Source: Anaerolineae bacterium
Lineage (GTDB): Bacteria; Chloroflexota; Anaerolineae; Aggregatilineales; UBA2796
DNA: 50,351 nt
Reading direction: 5' to 3'
Assembly (NCBI GenBank): GCA_025055255.1
Contig: JANWYI010000002.1
Location: 68,775 to 119,125 of the forward strand
Under the pieces are notes generated by a model, which searched no databases, was not told the origin of the DNA, and saw only the letters and a program-made list of their open reading frames with translations. The first letter of the stretch is position 1. Each line of letters begins with the position of its first letter. Shown one piece after another: positions 25,055 through 34,334 of the stretch. Position numbers and translations under genes: made by a program.

Positions 25055-28000
25055 ACAGCACTCGGACTCAACTGTGCACGGAGCGCTTCTGCCTTAGCGT
25101 GGAAGCGCTCATCAGCGTATCTAGCGTAGGTCTGATAGAGCATGAGCAAGTAAGCTCGCAAGCCGTAGCGCTCAGCGTACATGATCCCTTTGCGCCATGC
25201 AGCCTGCGCAGCGCGTCGCTTGCCGCTGTGCCACAGCCACAAGCCGTGCAGACGGTAGTACTCAGCGCGCAACGACCAACGCGGACTTGCTGTACGTTCG
25301 AGCGTCTTCAGACTTGGTAGCATCGCGGCTAGGTATTCAGCCCGATCAGGCTTCGGGAGGTGGGACAGGAGCTCTAGCCCCGGCGATAGCACAAACTCTT
25401 GCTCATCTTCTGCCTCATCAAGGTGAGCCAGAGTCTGCCTTAGCAAGTCAGCGGTTCTCGCCCAGTTTTCTTGCAGAAGGTGCCGCCAGATTGGCAGCGC
25501 TGCTCTAGCCGCCCACTGCAGCTTTGCTGTCTTTTGCTGCTCAGGAAAAGAAGCTACCTCAGCCAGAATACGTTCTACCTGCGCCTGATCTCCTACGATC
25601 AAGTAAGTCTGCAGCCTGAAGAGCAGGGCGCGTGGCTGTAGAAATTGTGAGCGTTGTGTTTTCAGCTGAGTTTGTGCTAAACAATCGAGGCACGTTTTCA
25701 GGTCGCCACAGTTGTAGCTGGTAGAAGCCATGTTGATGAGCGCAATGTCAAGCGTCTCGTAATCGCCGACGGCGCGGTACAGCTCTGCCGAGCGCGCAAA
25801 GAGCGCCTTTGCGGACGGATCAGCGCGGTAGAGAGCGGCAATCCCGATACCATTCAGCACATAGGCAAGCGTCTCTTGATCGCCGACCTGTTCTGCGCAC
25901 TCCAGCGCCCTGCGTCCGTAGAAACGCGCTATGCGGTGTACGCCAAGCACGCTGCCCATGCCAATGCATGCGCCCACACAGGCACGCGCTAAGACGGCTG
26001 TCGGAGTAGCGAGCGTTTCGGCGAGGTTCAGGGCGCGCATGACGGCATAGGCGCCTGCCACAAGGCGCTGCATGTTCCAGTAATCGCTGCTCAGGTCTTG
26101 GTAGATAGCAGCAGCCTCTTGGACGTAGTCAGCGCGCTCCGCTGAGACGCGATAGAAGCGCTGCGGCAAGAGGCGATTGACCAAGAATTGGCGGGCAAAA
26201 GCGCCGATCAAGGGACGCGTTAAGCCCTTTTGAGGCGGCAGCGGCTCGCCGAGCAGCGCCAGAGCCTGTTGATAGTGTTTCTCGCGCTCCAGCACATCTT
26301 CCTGCGCCTTGCCTAGGTTGCGCTCCAGACGCGCCTTTTGCAAGGCGCTGAAGTCCGCAGCGTCTGCCAGAGCAAGGGCGCGTTCCAGCAGTGGGATAGC
26401 GTGCCCGTAGGCATAGCGCTCCACAGCCTGAATACCTGCCAACATCTTGTAGTGCGCCTCTTTATACAGCTCGCCCGCATTTGCCCAGTGATAGGCGAGG
26501 GCATCCCATTGGCGCGAGTCATCAGAGTAGAGCGCCTCGATTGTCTGCGCCACTTGGCGGCTGAGCGCGGCAAAATCGCTCTGTGAGAGGCTCGCTAGGA
26601 GCGTCTCACGTAGTTTATCGTGCGTGAAGCGCCACTCGCTATTCACGAACTCAAGCACGGCTTGGTTAGCACAGAGATCGAGCCACGCATTTATGTCAGA
26701 GCCTAGCTTGGCTTGGCGGCTCAAGGCGTGCATTAGCGCCATGTCGAGCCTTCTGCCGCTGATCGCCGCAAGCGTGAGCAAATGGCGTGCCTGCTCGGCG
26801 AGGCGCGCCAGACGCTGTCGCAAGACAGCCTGGACACCATCGCTGAAGAGGCGTTGCGGCAAAGTGACCACGCCGATCTGATCCAGCCGTCCAGCTAACT
26901 GTGCTAATTCGCGCAGCACTTCGATCATAAAGAGTGCGTTGCCTTCGGTCTCATGCTGCAGCAAATCTTGCAAGGCAGGCGTGTTGTTGGCAATGCCGAT
27001 CATTGCCTCTGTCAAGCGTACCATTTGCTCAGGTGTCAGACGCTTGAGCAGTAGGCGTCTCGCGTTCGGAAACAGGTGAGGTATGTCAGGGCGTTCTTCC
27101 TCGCGGTAGGTTGCTACAACTAAGAGCGGCTTTTGCTTTGCCAATGCGCCTACGCGGCTCAGTAGCTCCAGCGAGCCTTGCTTTGACCAATGAATATCTT
27201 CGAGGATCACCAGTGCTGGGCGACTCAGGCGCGCGAAGAGCATCTCAACTGTGTTGAAGAAACGCTCGCGGACTCTTTCTGGCTCAAGGTCAGGCGGCTC
27301 GTTGACGGATCGCTCCAGCAAGCGCTCGATCTCTGGCACAAATGGCTTCAAGATGCTGGCTTCTAAGTCAGAGAGCGTTGTGTGCAGGGTCAGCTCGCTC
27401 AGGATCGCCTGCCACACTTGGTAGAGCGCGCTGCCGCTGCTGACTGCCTGACCGCGCAACACTGAGATGCCACGCACAAGTGCCACAATGCGCAGCTCCT
27501 CAACCAAGCGCGACTTGCCCACGCCGCTCTCGCCGCCAATTAACCAGAGCGCACCTTGTGCCTGCTGTGCGTGTTCAAGCGCAACAGTCAGCTGTTCAAG
27601 CTCTGTTTCGCGTCCGATGAAGCGCGCTGCTTGCAGAGAGCCTTCGCGCACCTCAACGGTCTGTGGCGGTAAAGGCACACCTGTAGCGTCATAGTACTCT
27701 GTGATGAGCGCAGCAGCGTCCCAAGCGCGCTCCGCAGGATTTTTGGCTAACAAGCGCTCTAGCAAGTGTTGTGTCGGCGAGTCAACGCCTAGCGCGGATA
27801 CGTCAGGCACCAAGCGCAAAACATTCTCTATCACACTTGAGACAGCACTTGCTCTAAATGGATTAAAGCCGCTCAGCAACTCATAAGCAACCACGCCAAC
27901 AGCGTATAAGTCGCTTGCTTCGCTTGGCTGTCCATCAGCTAACAGCTCAGGCGCGAGGTAAGGCAAGGTGCCTGCCAGACCGACGCGCTGATCGCGCAGG

Positions 28001-28494
28001 ACAGAGAGTCCAAAGTCCACCACGCGCAGCCGACCGTCTGCATAGAGCAAGTTATTCGGCGCGAGGTCGCGGTGTAGGATGTGACGGCGATGCAAGTAGG
28101 CGAGCGCCTCAAGCACTTGCATGATCAAGTCAATCTTGCCTGACAAGGGCAAAGCAGCGCCAACACTCAGAATGTTTTGCGGCGCACGCAGTAATTCCAT
28201 AGTGTAGAAAGGCTGTCCGCTCTCATCAAAGCCGTAGTCGCGCACAGCGATGATGTTCGGATGGCGTAGTGAGGCGAGCAGTCGAAATTCATTAGCCAGC
28301 GCCAAAGCTGCGTCACCTTGACCGCGCGCACTGAAATCGAGCGCATCCACAGGTGCATTCAGGCGCTTGAGAGCAACTTCCTCGCCTCGCAGCCGATCAT
28401 ACGCGCGGAAGACAGCGCCCATGCCGCCGCGGCCGAGCTCTTCGCGCAGAAGATAGCGTTGTGTTAGGCTTACTTGGAATGTTGTAGTTACCAT
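25051..28494 (-). CDS. Serine/threonine protein kinase fused to AAA ATPase and TPR region (PknK-like)
   Basis: A 1147-residue signalling protein. Kinase domain, residues about 13-265: glycine loop GRGGMGAVFRAY, Lys43 in VALKRL, catalytic loop HRDLAPNN (Asp143; the usual Lys of DLKPxN is Ala), and VDFGLS (Asp160). An AAA_16-type ATPase follows: FIGRETELEQL, Walker A GGESGVGKSRL (about 320-330) and Walker B RPALVILEDIHWSK. The C-terminal 500 or so residues are helical, TPR-like. No C-terminal LuxR helix-turn-helix is seen, unlike many relatives. ATG 28494 follows AAAGGCGG. It is probably cytosolic. The 3' end overlaps the thiolase stop by four bases with no terminator between them. Confidence 0.92.
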   Translation of the reverse strand: MVTTTFQVSLTQRYLLREELGRGGMGAVFRAYDRLRGEEVALKRLNAPVDALDFSARGQGDAALALANEFRLLASLRHPNIIAVRDYGFDESGQPFYTMELLRAPQNILSVGAALPLSGKIDLIMQVLEALAYLHRRHILHRDLAPNNLLYADGRLRVVDFGLSVLRDQRVGLAGTLPYLAPELLADGQPSEASDLYAVGVVAYELLSGFNPFRASAVSSVIENVLRLVPDVSALGVDSPTQHLLERLLAKNPAERAWDAAALITEYYDATGVPLPPQTVEVREGSLQAARFIGRETELEQLTVALEHAQQAQGALWLIGGESGVGKSRLVEELRIVALVRGISVLRGQAVSSGSALYQVWQAILSELTLHTTLSDLEASILKPFVPEIERLLERSVNEPPDLEPERVRERFFNTVEMLFARLSRPALVILEDIHWSKQGSLELLSRVGALAKQKPLLVVATYREEERPDIPHLFPNARRLLLKRLTPEQMVRLTEAMIGIANNTPALQDLLQHETEGNALFMIEVLRELAQLAGRLDQIGVVTLPQRLFSDGVQAVLRQRLARLAEQARHLLTLAAISGRRLDMALMHALSRQAKLGSDINAWLDLCANQAVLEFVNSEWRFTHDKLRETLLASLSQSDFAALSRQVAQTIEALYSDDSRQWDALAYHWANAGELYKEAHYKMLAGIQAVERYAYGHAIPLLERALALADAADFSALQKARLERNLGKAQEDVLEREKHYQQALALLGEPLPPQKGLTRPLIGAFARQFLVNRLLPQRFYRVSAERADYVQEAAAIYQDLSSDYWNMQRLVAGAYAVMRALNLAETLATPTAVLARACVGACIGMGSVLGVHRIARFYGRRALECAEQVGDQETLAYVLNGIGIAALYRADPSAKALFARSAELYRAVGDYETLDIALINMASTSYNCGDLKTCLDCLAQTQLKTQRSQFLQPRALLFRLQTYLIVGDQAQVERILAEVASFPEQQKTAKLQWAARAALPIWRHLLQENWARTADLLRQTLAHLDEAEDEQEFVLSPGLELLSHLPKPDRAEYLAAMLPSLKTLERTASPRWSLRAEYYRLHGLWLWHSGKRRAAQAAWRKGIMYAERYGLRAYLLMLYQTYARYADERFHAKAEALRAQLSPSAV

Positions 28495-28577
28495 TGCGTG
28501 ACCGCCTTTCCAATCGCCTAGGTCTCGAGAAGTAGGACTGAGCTCGCCAGCGGTCAGCTTATGGATTGCCTGATGAC

Positions 28578-28583
28578 ACTATA
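28578..28583 (-). promoter_or_regulatory. -10-like box upstream of the kinase gene
   Basis: TATAGT on the minus strand about 85 bases upstream of the kinase start, within the 102-bp gap to the next gene. No convincing -35 partner. The kinase gene could also be read through from the SH3-protein gene, as no terminator was seen in the gap. Confidence 0.3.
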
Positions 28584-28596
28584 AGTGGGCAGCTGA

Positions 28597-30315
28597 CTAC
28601 TGTATAGGCTCTAACCAGTACGTCGCGCCTTCGCCTTCAGGCGTCCAGCCGACCATGCCTTGATAGTTCACTTGCCACCATGTGTAGCCGTCGGCACAGA
28701 TTGGTCCGTTCAAGACTGTGAACGAGCGACCGCTAGGAATGCTGCCGATGACTCGGCTGATCTGATTGTTGATGGTGGGCTGTGTGCGCAGCGCATTCGG
28801 CAGGCCGGGCGTCACGCGCGCCGTGCCGCCAATGCGCAGGCGCGGCGGCAAGAGCTGCGGACAAGCATCAGTGGCTGCGAGCGGCTCTAGCCAGTACACG
28901 CCGTTTTCACCTTCACCTGTCCAGCCAATGACACCGTTGTAGTTGACCTGCCACCACAGCACGCCGTCGTTGCAGACAGGTCCGTTGAGCAGCGTCATAG
29001 TGCCGCCAACTGGGATCGTGCCAAGCAGCACGCTGCGCGGATCGCGGCTAGGGCGAGCTGGCTGGCTGTTGAGCGCGTTCGCCTGTGGCGGGAAAGTGGT
29101 CACGCGCGCGCGCAGCCCAATGCTCAAGCGCGTGGCAAGGTTGCACTCAGGCACAGGTCGCGGCGTCGGTGGCTGCACAACACCTGTTGGTTGCACACGC
29201 CATGCGTTATAAGCCCATGCAACAGCCATCAAGCGTGTGTCGCCTGCTAGACGCTCTGTGCCAAAAATTTTGCGCGTCTGACCGCTGCGCAAGATATAGA
29301 CGGCGTCCTCAGCAGCCCAAGCAATCGCCTTACCCAGTGGTGCGATAGAGAGTTGCTCTGGAAGACCTCTGAATGGCAACGGTACCTCTTGACCGTTAGC
29401 GACGCCGCGCCACTGATAGCCTGTGCCATCAGCTGCTACTAGGAAGTAGGCAGAGACAGCGTTCGGCGCATATGGACTGAAGCGCTCGACCACGCTCGGC
29501 GCGTTCAGCCGTGAGCCGTTCAATGGATTGATCAATATCCAAGCGTTGTTTGAGAGCAGTGCCGCTACATACGGCTGACCGTTCAGACTTGCCCACTCAT
29601 AGTGCTGAATGGCTGCGCCGCTGCCGTCTTGGACGCGAAACTGGCTGACCAATAGCCCATCATCTCTGAAGAAGAGCAGCACTTCTGTGTAAATCTGACC
29701 GCTCAAGCCATTGGCGCGCACAGCGATAGAAGCGTCCCAGCGCGGCGTGTCAAAGCCGAACAGCTGCGTTATTCCTTCTACCTGAATCGGCGTGATGCTG
29801 CGCAGGCGATTATTGAGCATGTCGTAGATTGCTAACTGGTGCGCGACCTGCTCGCCGTTAACGACGCTCTCAATCCATGCAAGGCGCAGCCCATCGGGTG
29901 ACCAAACAGGCGTGCCGCGCCATATGTACGTCTCATTGGTCGTCCCTGTGCCAAAACTAGCATTGATGGGCTGCTGCGCCACGCGCACGGCTTGTCCGTT
30001 CACCAGCGACCATACCCAGATATTCGTTGGCAGCAAGCTAGGCACGTTGCCGAGCCGCTGCAGAGCAGGTAGCGCAATTTCAGCAGCTGAGGCATACGCC
30101 ACACGCTGATTGTCAGGCGACATCACAGGCGTCTGATTGTAGCCCCAGCGCGTCAATTGGCGCAGCGTGTTAGTTGCCTCGCTGTACGCCCACAGATCGC
30201 CGCGCATTAGGATGATCAGCTCGTTATCGGCTTGGGCATGCGCCACTGGCGCAATGCCAAGCGCACTCAGCACCAGAAGCACGCACAGCGTCATCACAAA
30301 CGCCTTGTGTCGCAT
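28597..30315 (-). CDS. Secreted propeller-like protein with two C-terminal SH3b domains
   Basis: Exported protein of unknown role, 572 residues from ATG 30315 (GGAG eight bases upstream; GTG 30324 lacks a site). The signal peptide MRHKAFVMTLCVLLVLSALG runs to a cleavage near AHAQ. The N-terminal two thirds look like a TolB/PD40-type beta propeller: NTLRQLTRWGYNQTPVMSPD and TPVWSPDGLRLAWIESV repeat the xxPxxSPDGxxxAW idea. After a Pro-rich linker (QPTGVVQPPTPRPVPE) two SH3b repeats follow, each ending in WWQVNYNGVIGWTGEGE or WWQVNYQGMVGWTPEGE and YWLEP. SH3b domains often bind cell-wall material, so an extracellular, wall-associated role is plausible but unproven. Confidence 0.85.
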   Translation of the reverse strand: MRHKAFVMTLCVLLVLSALGIAPVAHAQADNELIILMRGDLWAYSEATNTLRQLTRWGYNQTPVMSPDNQRVAYASAAEIALPALQRLGNVPSLLPTNIWVWSLVNGQAVRVAQQPINASFGTGTTNETYIWRGTPVWSPDGLRLAWIESVVNGEQVAHQLAIYDMLNNRLRSITPIQVEGITQLFGFDTPRWDASIAVRANGLSGQIYTEVLLFFRDDGLLVSQFRVQDGSGAAIQHYEWASLNGQPYVAALLSNNAWILINPLNGSRLNAPSVVERFSPYAPNAVSAYFLVAADGTGYQWRGVANGQEVPLPFRGLPEQLSIAPLGKAIAWAAEDAVYILRSGQTRKIFGTERLAGDTRLMAVAWAYNAWRVQPTGVVQPPTPRPVPECNLATRLSIGLRARVTTFPPQANALNSQPARPSRDPRSVLLGTIPVGGTMTLLNGPVCNDGVLWWQVNYNGVIGWTGEGENGVYWLEPLAATDACPQLLPPRLRIGGTARVTPGLPNALRTQPTINNQISRVIGSIPSGRSFTVLNGPICADGYTWWQVNYQGMVGWTPEGEGATYWLEPIQ

Positions 30316-30408
30316 CTCACGCACTCCGCTACACGCCTGATGAAGCCATTATAGCACGCAGTGCCAAGCATTTCTTGGCGCTCTGTGTACGCTCAGATGA
30401 TTGCGTCG

Positions 30409-30438
30409 TTAGAAAAACGTCCTTTGCCTGCGTATAAT
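30409..30438 (+). promoter_or_regulatory. Promoter of the GH13 gene
   Basis: TTAGAA at 30409-30414 and a perfect TATAAT at 30433-30438, separated by 18 bases, lie about 41 bases before the start codon. The gap with the divergent SH3-protein gene is 163 bp. Confidence 0.6.
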
Positions 30439-30478
30439 TCATAGGGTACGACTTCAAGCCACTCAAGAGATTTCTACT

Positions 30479-32101
30479 ATGACTAGTCAAACTTCTGAGC
30501 TGCTATGGTGGCAGCGCGGCGTCATCTATCAAATCTACCCGCGCAGCTTCATGGACGCGAATGGCGACGGCATCGGCGACCTGCGTGGCGTGATCCAGAA
30601 AATAGACTATCTAGCTCAGACGCTCGGCGTGGACGCGATCTGGCTCTCGCCGTTCTATCCGTCGCCAATGGCAGACTTCGGTTATGACGTCGCCGATTAT
30701 TGCGATGTTGATCCAATCTTTGGCACGTTAGCGGACTTCGATGAATTGCTGGCAACAGCACATGCGCGCGGACTCAAGGTGATCGTTGACCTTGTGCCGA
30801 ACCATACGTCCGATCAGCATCCATGGTTCAAGGAGTCGCGCAGCTCGCGCAACAATCCGAAGCGGAACTGGTACGTCTGGGCTGATCCGAAGCCTGATGG
30901 TAGTCCGCCCAATAATTGGCTGAGCGTCTTTGGCGGGAGCGCGTGGGAGTTCGATCCACAGACAGGGCAGTACTACCTGCATTCGTTCCTGAAAGAGCAA
31001 CCTGACCTGAATTGGCGCAATCCAGAGGTCAAGGCTGCGATGTTCGATGTCATGCGCTTCTGGTTGCGGCGCGGCGTAGATGGCTTCCGCGTGGACGTGG
31101 CGCACTTCCTGATGAAGGACCCAGAGCTGCGTGATAATCCGCTCAGTCAAGGCGGCTTGGCGCTCTACAAGCCAATGGGCGACTACGACTCACAGATTCA
31201 CCTCTACGACAAGGGACATCCTGACAATCACGCGCTCTACCGCGAGTTCCGCGCTGTGCTGGACGAATTCGAGGCGATCAGTCCGCGTATGGCAGTCGGC
31301 GAGATACATATCCCTAATTGGGAAGAATGGGCAAGCTATTACGGTCAGAACAACGACGAGCTGCACATGCCGTTCAACTTCGCCTTCATCAACGCGCCGT
31401 GGCGCGCCGACGTGGTGCGCGAAGTTGTGGAGAACGTTGAGCGCGTGTTGAGTCGCGGTCAGCAGCCGAATTACGTCTTCGGCAACCACGATGAGCCGCG
31501 CATCGCTAGTCGCATTGGAGAACAGGCGGCGCGGGCGTGCATGATGCTCTTACTGACGCTGCGCGGCACACCGACCATGTACTACGGCGACGAGATCGGC
31601 ATGGTCAACGGCGAAATCCCGCCTGAGTTAGCGCAGGATCCGTGGGGCAAGCGCGTGCAAGGGCTAGGCTTAGGACGCGATCCTGAGCGCACGCCGATGC
31701 AATGGGACGCCTCACCAAACGCAGGTTTCTCGCCTGTAGGCGTGCAGACGTGGTTGCCTGTCAATCCTGACTATCCGAGGCGCAATGTGGCGGCACAGCT
31801 GGCTGATCCGCGCTCGATGCTCAACTTAACGCGCGCCTTGCTCAAATTGCGCCGCCAGTCGCCTGCGTTGCATGGCGGCGCCTATCGCACGCTCAGCAGC
31901 GACGCGCATACCCATGTCTTTGAGCGCGCAGCAGGCGATCAGCGCTTCGCTATCGCCATCAACTTCACGGCTGAGCCGCGTGAGGTCGCCTTGCCGAGTC
32001 GTGGCGTGCTTGTGCTCTCCACTGAGATGGATCGCGCTGATGAACCGACGGTTGAGCGGCTCATGTTACGTCCGCACGAAGGCGTGATTGTGCGCTTGTA
32101 G
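30479..32101 (+). CDS. GH13 alpha-glucosidase / oligo-1,6-glucosidase-type enzyme
   Basis: Alpha-amylase superfamily hydrolase of 540 residues, no signal peptide, hence cytosolic. The four conserved regions are clear: VIVDLVPNHTS; GFRVDVAHF with the nucleophile Asp (about 206); VGEIHIPNWEEW with the acid/base Glu (about 275); and FGNHDEPRIASR with the third carboxylate Asp (about 338). WWQRGVIYQIYPRSFMDANG and a GIGDLRGVIQKIDYL segment are typical of the oligo-1,6-glucosidase/alpha-glucosidase/trehalose synthase subgroups. Exact specificity (alpha-1,4 or alpha-1,6, or transfer) is not decidable here. It may split oligosaccharides brought in by the sugar transporters, which is inference from the window only. 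It ends at a strong terminator. Confidence 0.94.
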   Translation: MTSQTSELLWWQRGVIYQIYPRSFMDANGDGIGDLRGVIQKIDYLAQTLGVDAIWLSPFYPSPMADFGYDVADYCDVDPIFGTLADFDELLATAHARGLKVIVDLVPNHTSDQHPWFKESRSSRNNPKRNWYVWADPKPDGSPPNNWLSVFGGSAWEFDPQTGQYYLHSFLKEQPDLNWRNPEVKAAMFDVMRFWLRRGVDGFRVDVAHFLMKDPELRDNPLSQGGLALYKPMGDYDSQIHLYDKGHPDNHALYREFRAVLDEFEAISPRMAVGEIHIPNWEEWASYYGQNNDELHMPFNFAFINAPWRADVVREVVENVERVLSRGQQPNYVFGNHDEPRIASRIGEQAARACMMLLLTLRGTPTMYYGDEIGMVNGEIPPELAQDPWGKRVQGLGLGRDPERTPMQWDASPNAGFSPVGVQTWLPVNPDYPRRNVAAQLADPRSMLNLTRALLKLRRQSPALHGGAYRTLSSDAHTHVFERAAGDQRFAIAINFTAEPREVALPSRGVLVLSTEMDRADEPTVERLMLRPHEGVIVRL

Positions 32102-32113
32102 CCGTGTAAAGCA

Positions 32114-32140
32114 AAAATCGCCCTGTGCAAGGGCGATTTT
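32114..32140. terminator. Bidirectional Rho-independent terminator
   Basis: Perfect 10-bp stem AAAATCGCCC (32114-32123) and GGGCGATTTT (32131-32140) with a 7-base loop. The four A-T pairs place a T run at the end on either strand. It separates the GH13 gene (plus) from tRNA-Phe (minus). Confidence 0.9.
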
Positions 32141-32150
32141 ATTGCCACAG

Positions 32151-32223
32151 TGCCGAGAGCCAGATTCGAACTGGCGACACCTGCATTTTCAGTGCAGTGC
32201 TCTACCAACTGAGCTATCTCGGC
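32151..32223 (-). tRNA. tRNA-Phe (GAA)
   Basis: A 73-base minus-strand cloverleaf. The acceptor stem is GCCGAGA with TCTCGGC plus discriminator A; the D arm is GCTC AGTTGGTA GAGC; the anticodon arm is CTGCA CTGAAAA TGCAG with anticodon GAA; the T arm is GCCAG TTCGAAT CTGGC. CCA is not encoded. Every stem pairs fully, so the gene should be functional. Confidence 0.97.
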
Positions 32224-32237
32224 GCTGTATGGCTACC

Positions 32238-32266
32238 AGTATAACAAAGTCTCACAAGACGCGCAA
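32238..32266 (-). promoter_or_regulatory. Promoter of tRNA-Phe
   Basis: On the minus strand TTGCGC (32266-32261) and TATACT (32243-32238) are separated by 17 bases. The expected start lies about eight bases before the tRNA 5' end. Confidence 0.55.
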
Positions 32267-32316
32267 GGGCAACTCTGCAAACTCACCTGCTCGCAAGTTC
32301 TCTGAGGAACATCTCA

Positions 32317-32345
32317 TGGCAAGGCATATATTAAGCGGCTATAAT
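32317..32345 (+). promoter_or_regulatory. Promoter of mreBC
   Basis: A perfect TATAAT at 32340-32345 lies 60 bases before the mreB start, with a weak TGGCAA at 32317-32322, spacing 17. It is back to back with the tRNA-Phe promoter. Confidence 0.5.
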
Positions 32346-32405
32346 CGAAAGTCGGCAACTCGTTCTACATCATAAGCGCCAGACGCAAGCTCAGGAGTGC
32401 CTACT

Positions 32406-33470
32406 TTGGGTCTCAGCCCGCTTGATTGGTTACTCGGTCTGTTCTCACTGGATATCGGCATTGATCTTGGCACAGCGAACACGCTGGTCTACGTGCGTGG
32501 TAAAGGAATCGTCATCAACGAACCGTCTTACGCCGCGATTGAGAAGAAAACGCGCCGTCCGATCACTTACGGGCAAGAGGCGAAGGAAATGGGCGGCAAA
32601 GCGCCTTCGCACATCCTTGTGGTGCGTCCACTGCGCGACGGCGTGATTTCAGAGTTTGAGATCACAGAGGGCATGTTGCATTACTTCATCGGCAAGGCAC
32701 ATGAGCAGAGCTGGGTGCCGATTCCACGCCCGCGCGTCGTTGTCGGCATTCCCAGCGGCGTGACCGAAGTGGAAAAACGTGCTGTGTATGACGCAACCAT
32801 CAGCGCCGGCGCGCGCGAGGCGTATTTGATTGAAGAGCCAGTGGCTGCGGCAATTGGCGCAGGCTTGCCAATTCAAGAGACGCGCGGCAGCATGATCGTA
32901 GATATCGGCGGTGGCACAACGGAAGTTGCCGTCTTCTCGCTCGGTGGAATCGTGATCAGCCGCTCAATTCGCGTGGCAGGCGACGAGATGGATGAAGATA
33001 TCATCCAGTACATGCGCACCAAGCACAATCTGCTGATCGGCGAGCGCACAGCTGAGAAAGCGAAGATCATGGCAGGCTCTGCCTACGCTCTGCCTGAAGA
33101 GTACACTATGGTTCTGCGCGGACGTGACTTGATGAGCGGCTTGCCGCGCGCCGTGGAAGTCAGCACGGTTGAGCTGCGCGAGGCATTAGCAGGCTCAATA
33201 AATATCATCGTGGATACTATCCGCGATGCACTTGATGAGACGCCGCCTGAGCTGATCGCTGACTTGATGGAAAGCGGCATCTGCTTGGCAGGCGGCGGTA
33301 GCTTAGTGCGCGGCTTGGCAGAGCGCGTGGCAGATGAGGTCAATGTGCGCGTCTGGGTCGCTGAGGATGCGATGACGTGCGTGGCGCGTGGCGCCGGCAG
33401 AATCCTTGAAGACTACGATAACTTGCGCAGCCTGCTGGTCGGCTTGGAGCGCGGCAGCACGCAGCACTAG
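32406..33470 (+). CDS. mreB: Rod shape-determining protein MreB
   Basis: Bacterial actin homologue that organises cell-wall elongation at the inner face of the membrane. The actin-fold motifs are DIGIDLGTANTLVYVRGKG (phosphate 1), a central SMIVDIGGGTTEVAVFSLGG (phosphate 2) and ESGICLAGGGSLVRGLAERV (adenosine). The N-terminal stretch MGLSPLDWLLGLFSLD could serve as a membrane-binding amphipathic segment. TTG 32406 is chosen because AGGAG (32393-32397) ends eight bases before it, whereas GTG 32397 overlaps the same AGGAG; the difference is three residues. 354 residues is close to the family norm. It is followed by mreC after 15 bp. Confidence 0.97.
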   Translation: MGLSPLDWLLGLFSLDIGIDLGTANTLVYVRGKGIVINEPSYAAIEKKTRRPITYGQEAKEMGGKAPSHILVVRPLRDGVISEFEITEGMLHYFIGKAHEQSWVPIPRPRVVVGIPSGVTEVEKRAVYDATISAGAREAYLIEEPVAAAIGAGLPIQETRGSMIVDIGGGTTEVAVFSLGGIVISRSIRVAGDEMDEDIIQYMRTKHNLLIGERTAEKAKIMAGSAYALPEEYTMVLRGRDLMSGLPRAVEVSTVELREALAGSINIIVDTIRDALDETPPELIADLMESGICLAGGGSLVRGLAERVADEVNVRVWVAEDAMTCVARGAGRILEDYDNLRSLLVGLERGSTQH

Positions 33471-33485
33471 TAGAGAGTCTTTGAA

Positions 33486-34334
33486 ATGTTGCGCAGCGCG
33501 CCTAGTCGCTTGATCGTGTTCGGCGTGTTCAGTTTTGTCACGCTAGGCATTTTCTTTGCCAGCTTGATCGGTCTGCTCAGTCCTGTTGAGTCGCTCGTGA
33601 GCGTGCCGCTCAGCTTGCTGCAAGGTGCCATCAGCGGAGTCACGCGCCAAATTTCGCAGACGCTCAACACACTGGCAGACCTTCAAGACTTGCGTCGCCG
33701 CAACACAGAGCTAGAGCGCGCTTTGATTAATTTTCAGGCAGAGCTAGTTGAGTTACGTGAGCTGCGCGCTGACTATCAACGCCTAGCAGCCTTGCAGAAC
33801 TTTCGCGGCGCCAATCCTGACAAACAGTTTCTCGCAGCCACTGTCATCGGACGCGATACCACAGGCTTGTTGCGCAGCATCATCATAGATCGCGGCTCGC
33901 GCGATGGTGTGCGTGTCGGCATGCCTGTGGTCACGGAACTCGGCTTGGTCGGACGCATTTATCGCGTCGGCGCGACCAGCGCACAAGTGCAGCTGGTCAC
34001 AGATACGAACAGCTACGTGAACGCACGGCTGCAATTGACGCGCGCTGAAGGCGTGGTACAGGGCACAGCAGCTGGCGGACTGCGCATGCTCTACATTCCG
34101 CTTGCTGACGACGTGCGCGACGGCGACTCAGTGGTCACCTCAGGCATTGGCGGTAAATTTCCGCGCGGGCTCCTCATCGGTCAGGTGACCAGCTCGCGCC
34201 TTGACGACTCAAAGCTGTTCAAAGAGGCGCAGGTGCGCAGCCTCGTTGACTTCAATCGCCTTGAGATCGTGTTGATCATCACCAACTTTGAGCCTGCTGA
34301 CCTGACAACTTTCGGCACGCCGCGCGCACCTTAG
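33486..34334 (+). CDS. mreC: Rod shape-determining protein MreC
   Basis: Membrane-anchored elongasome scaffold, 282 residues. One N-terminal membrane helix (LIVFGVFSFVTLGIFFASLI), then a coiled coil (about residues 60-100, RRRNTELERALINFQAELVE), then the MreC beta domain with IIIDRGSRDGVRVGMPVVTE, GLVGRIYRVGATSAQVQLVT and GGKFPRGLLIGQV, the hallmark segments. The gene follows mreB closely and overlaps the convergent acetyltransferase gene by four bases. mreD, pbp2 and rodA, which often follow, are absent, so the rest of the elongation genes must lie elsewhere. Confidence 0.95.
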   Translation: MLRSAPSRLIVFGVFSFVTLGIFFASLIGLLSPVESLVSVPLSLLQGAISGVTRQISQTLNTLADLQDLRRRNTELERALINFQAELVELRELRADYQRLAALQNFRGANPDKQFLAATVIGRDTTGLLRSIIIDRGSRDGVRVGMPVVTELGLVGRIYRVGATSAQVQLVTDTNSYVNARLQLTRAEGVVQGTAAGGLRMLYIPLADDVRDGDSVVTSGIGGKFPRGLLIGQVTSSRLDDSKLFKEAQVRSLVDFNRLEIVLIITNFEPADLTTFGTPRAP

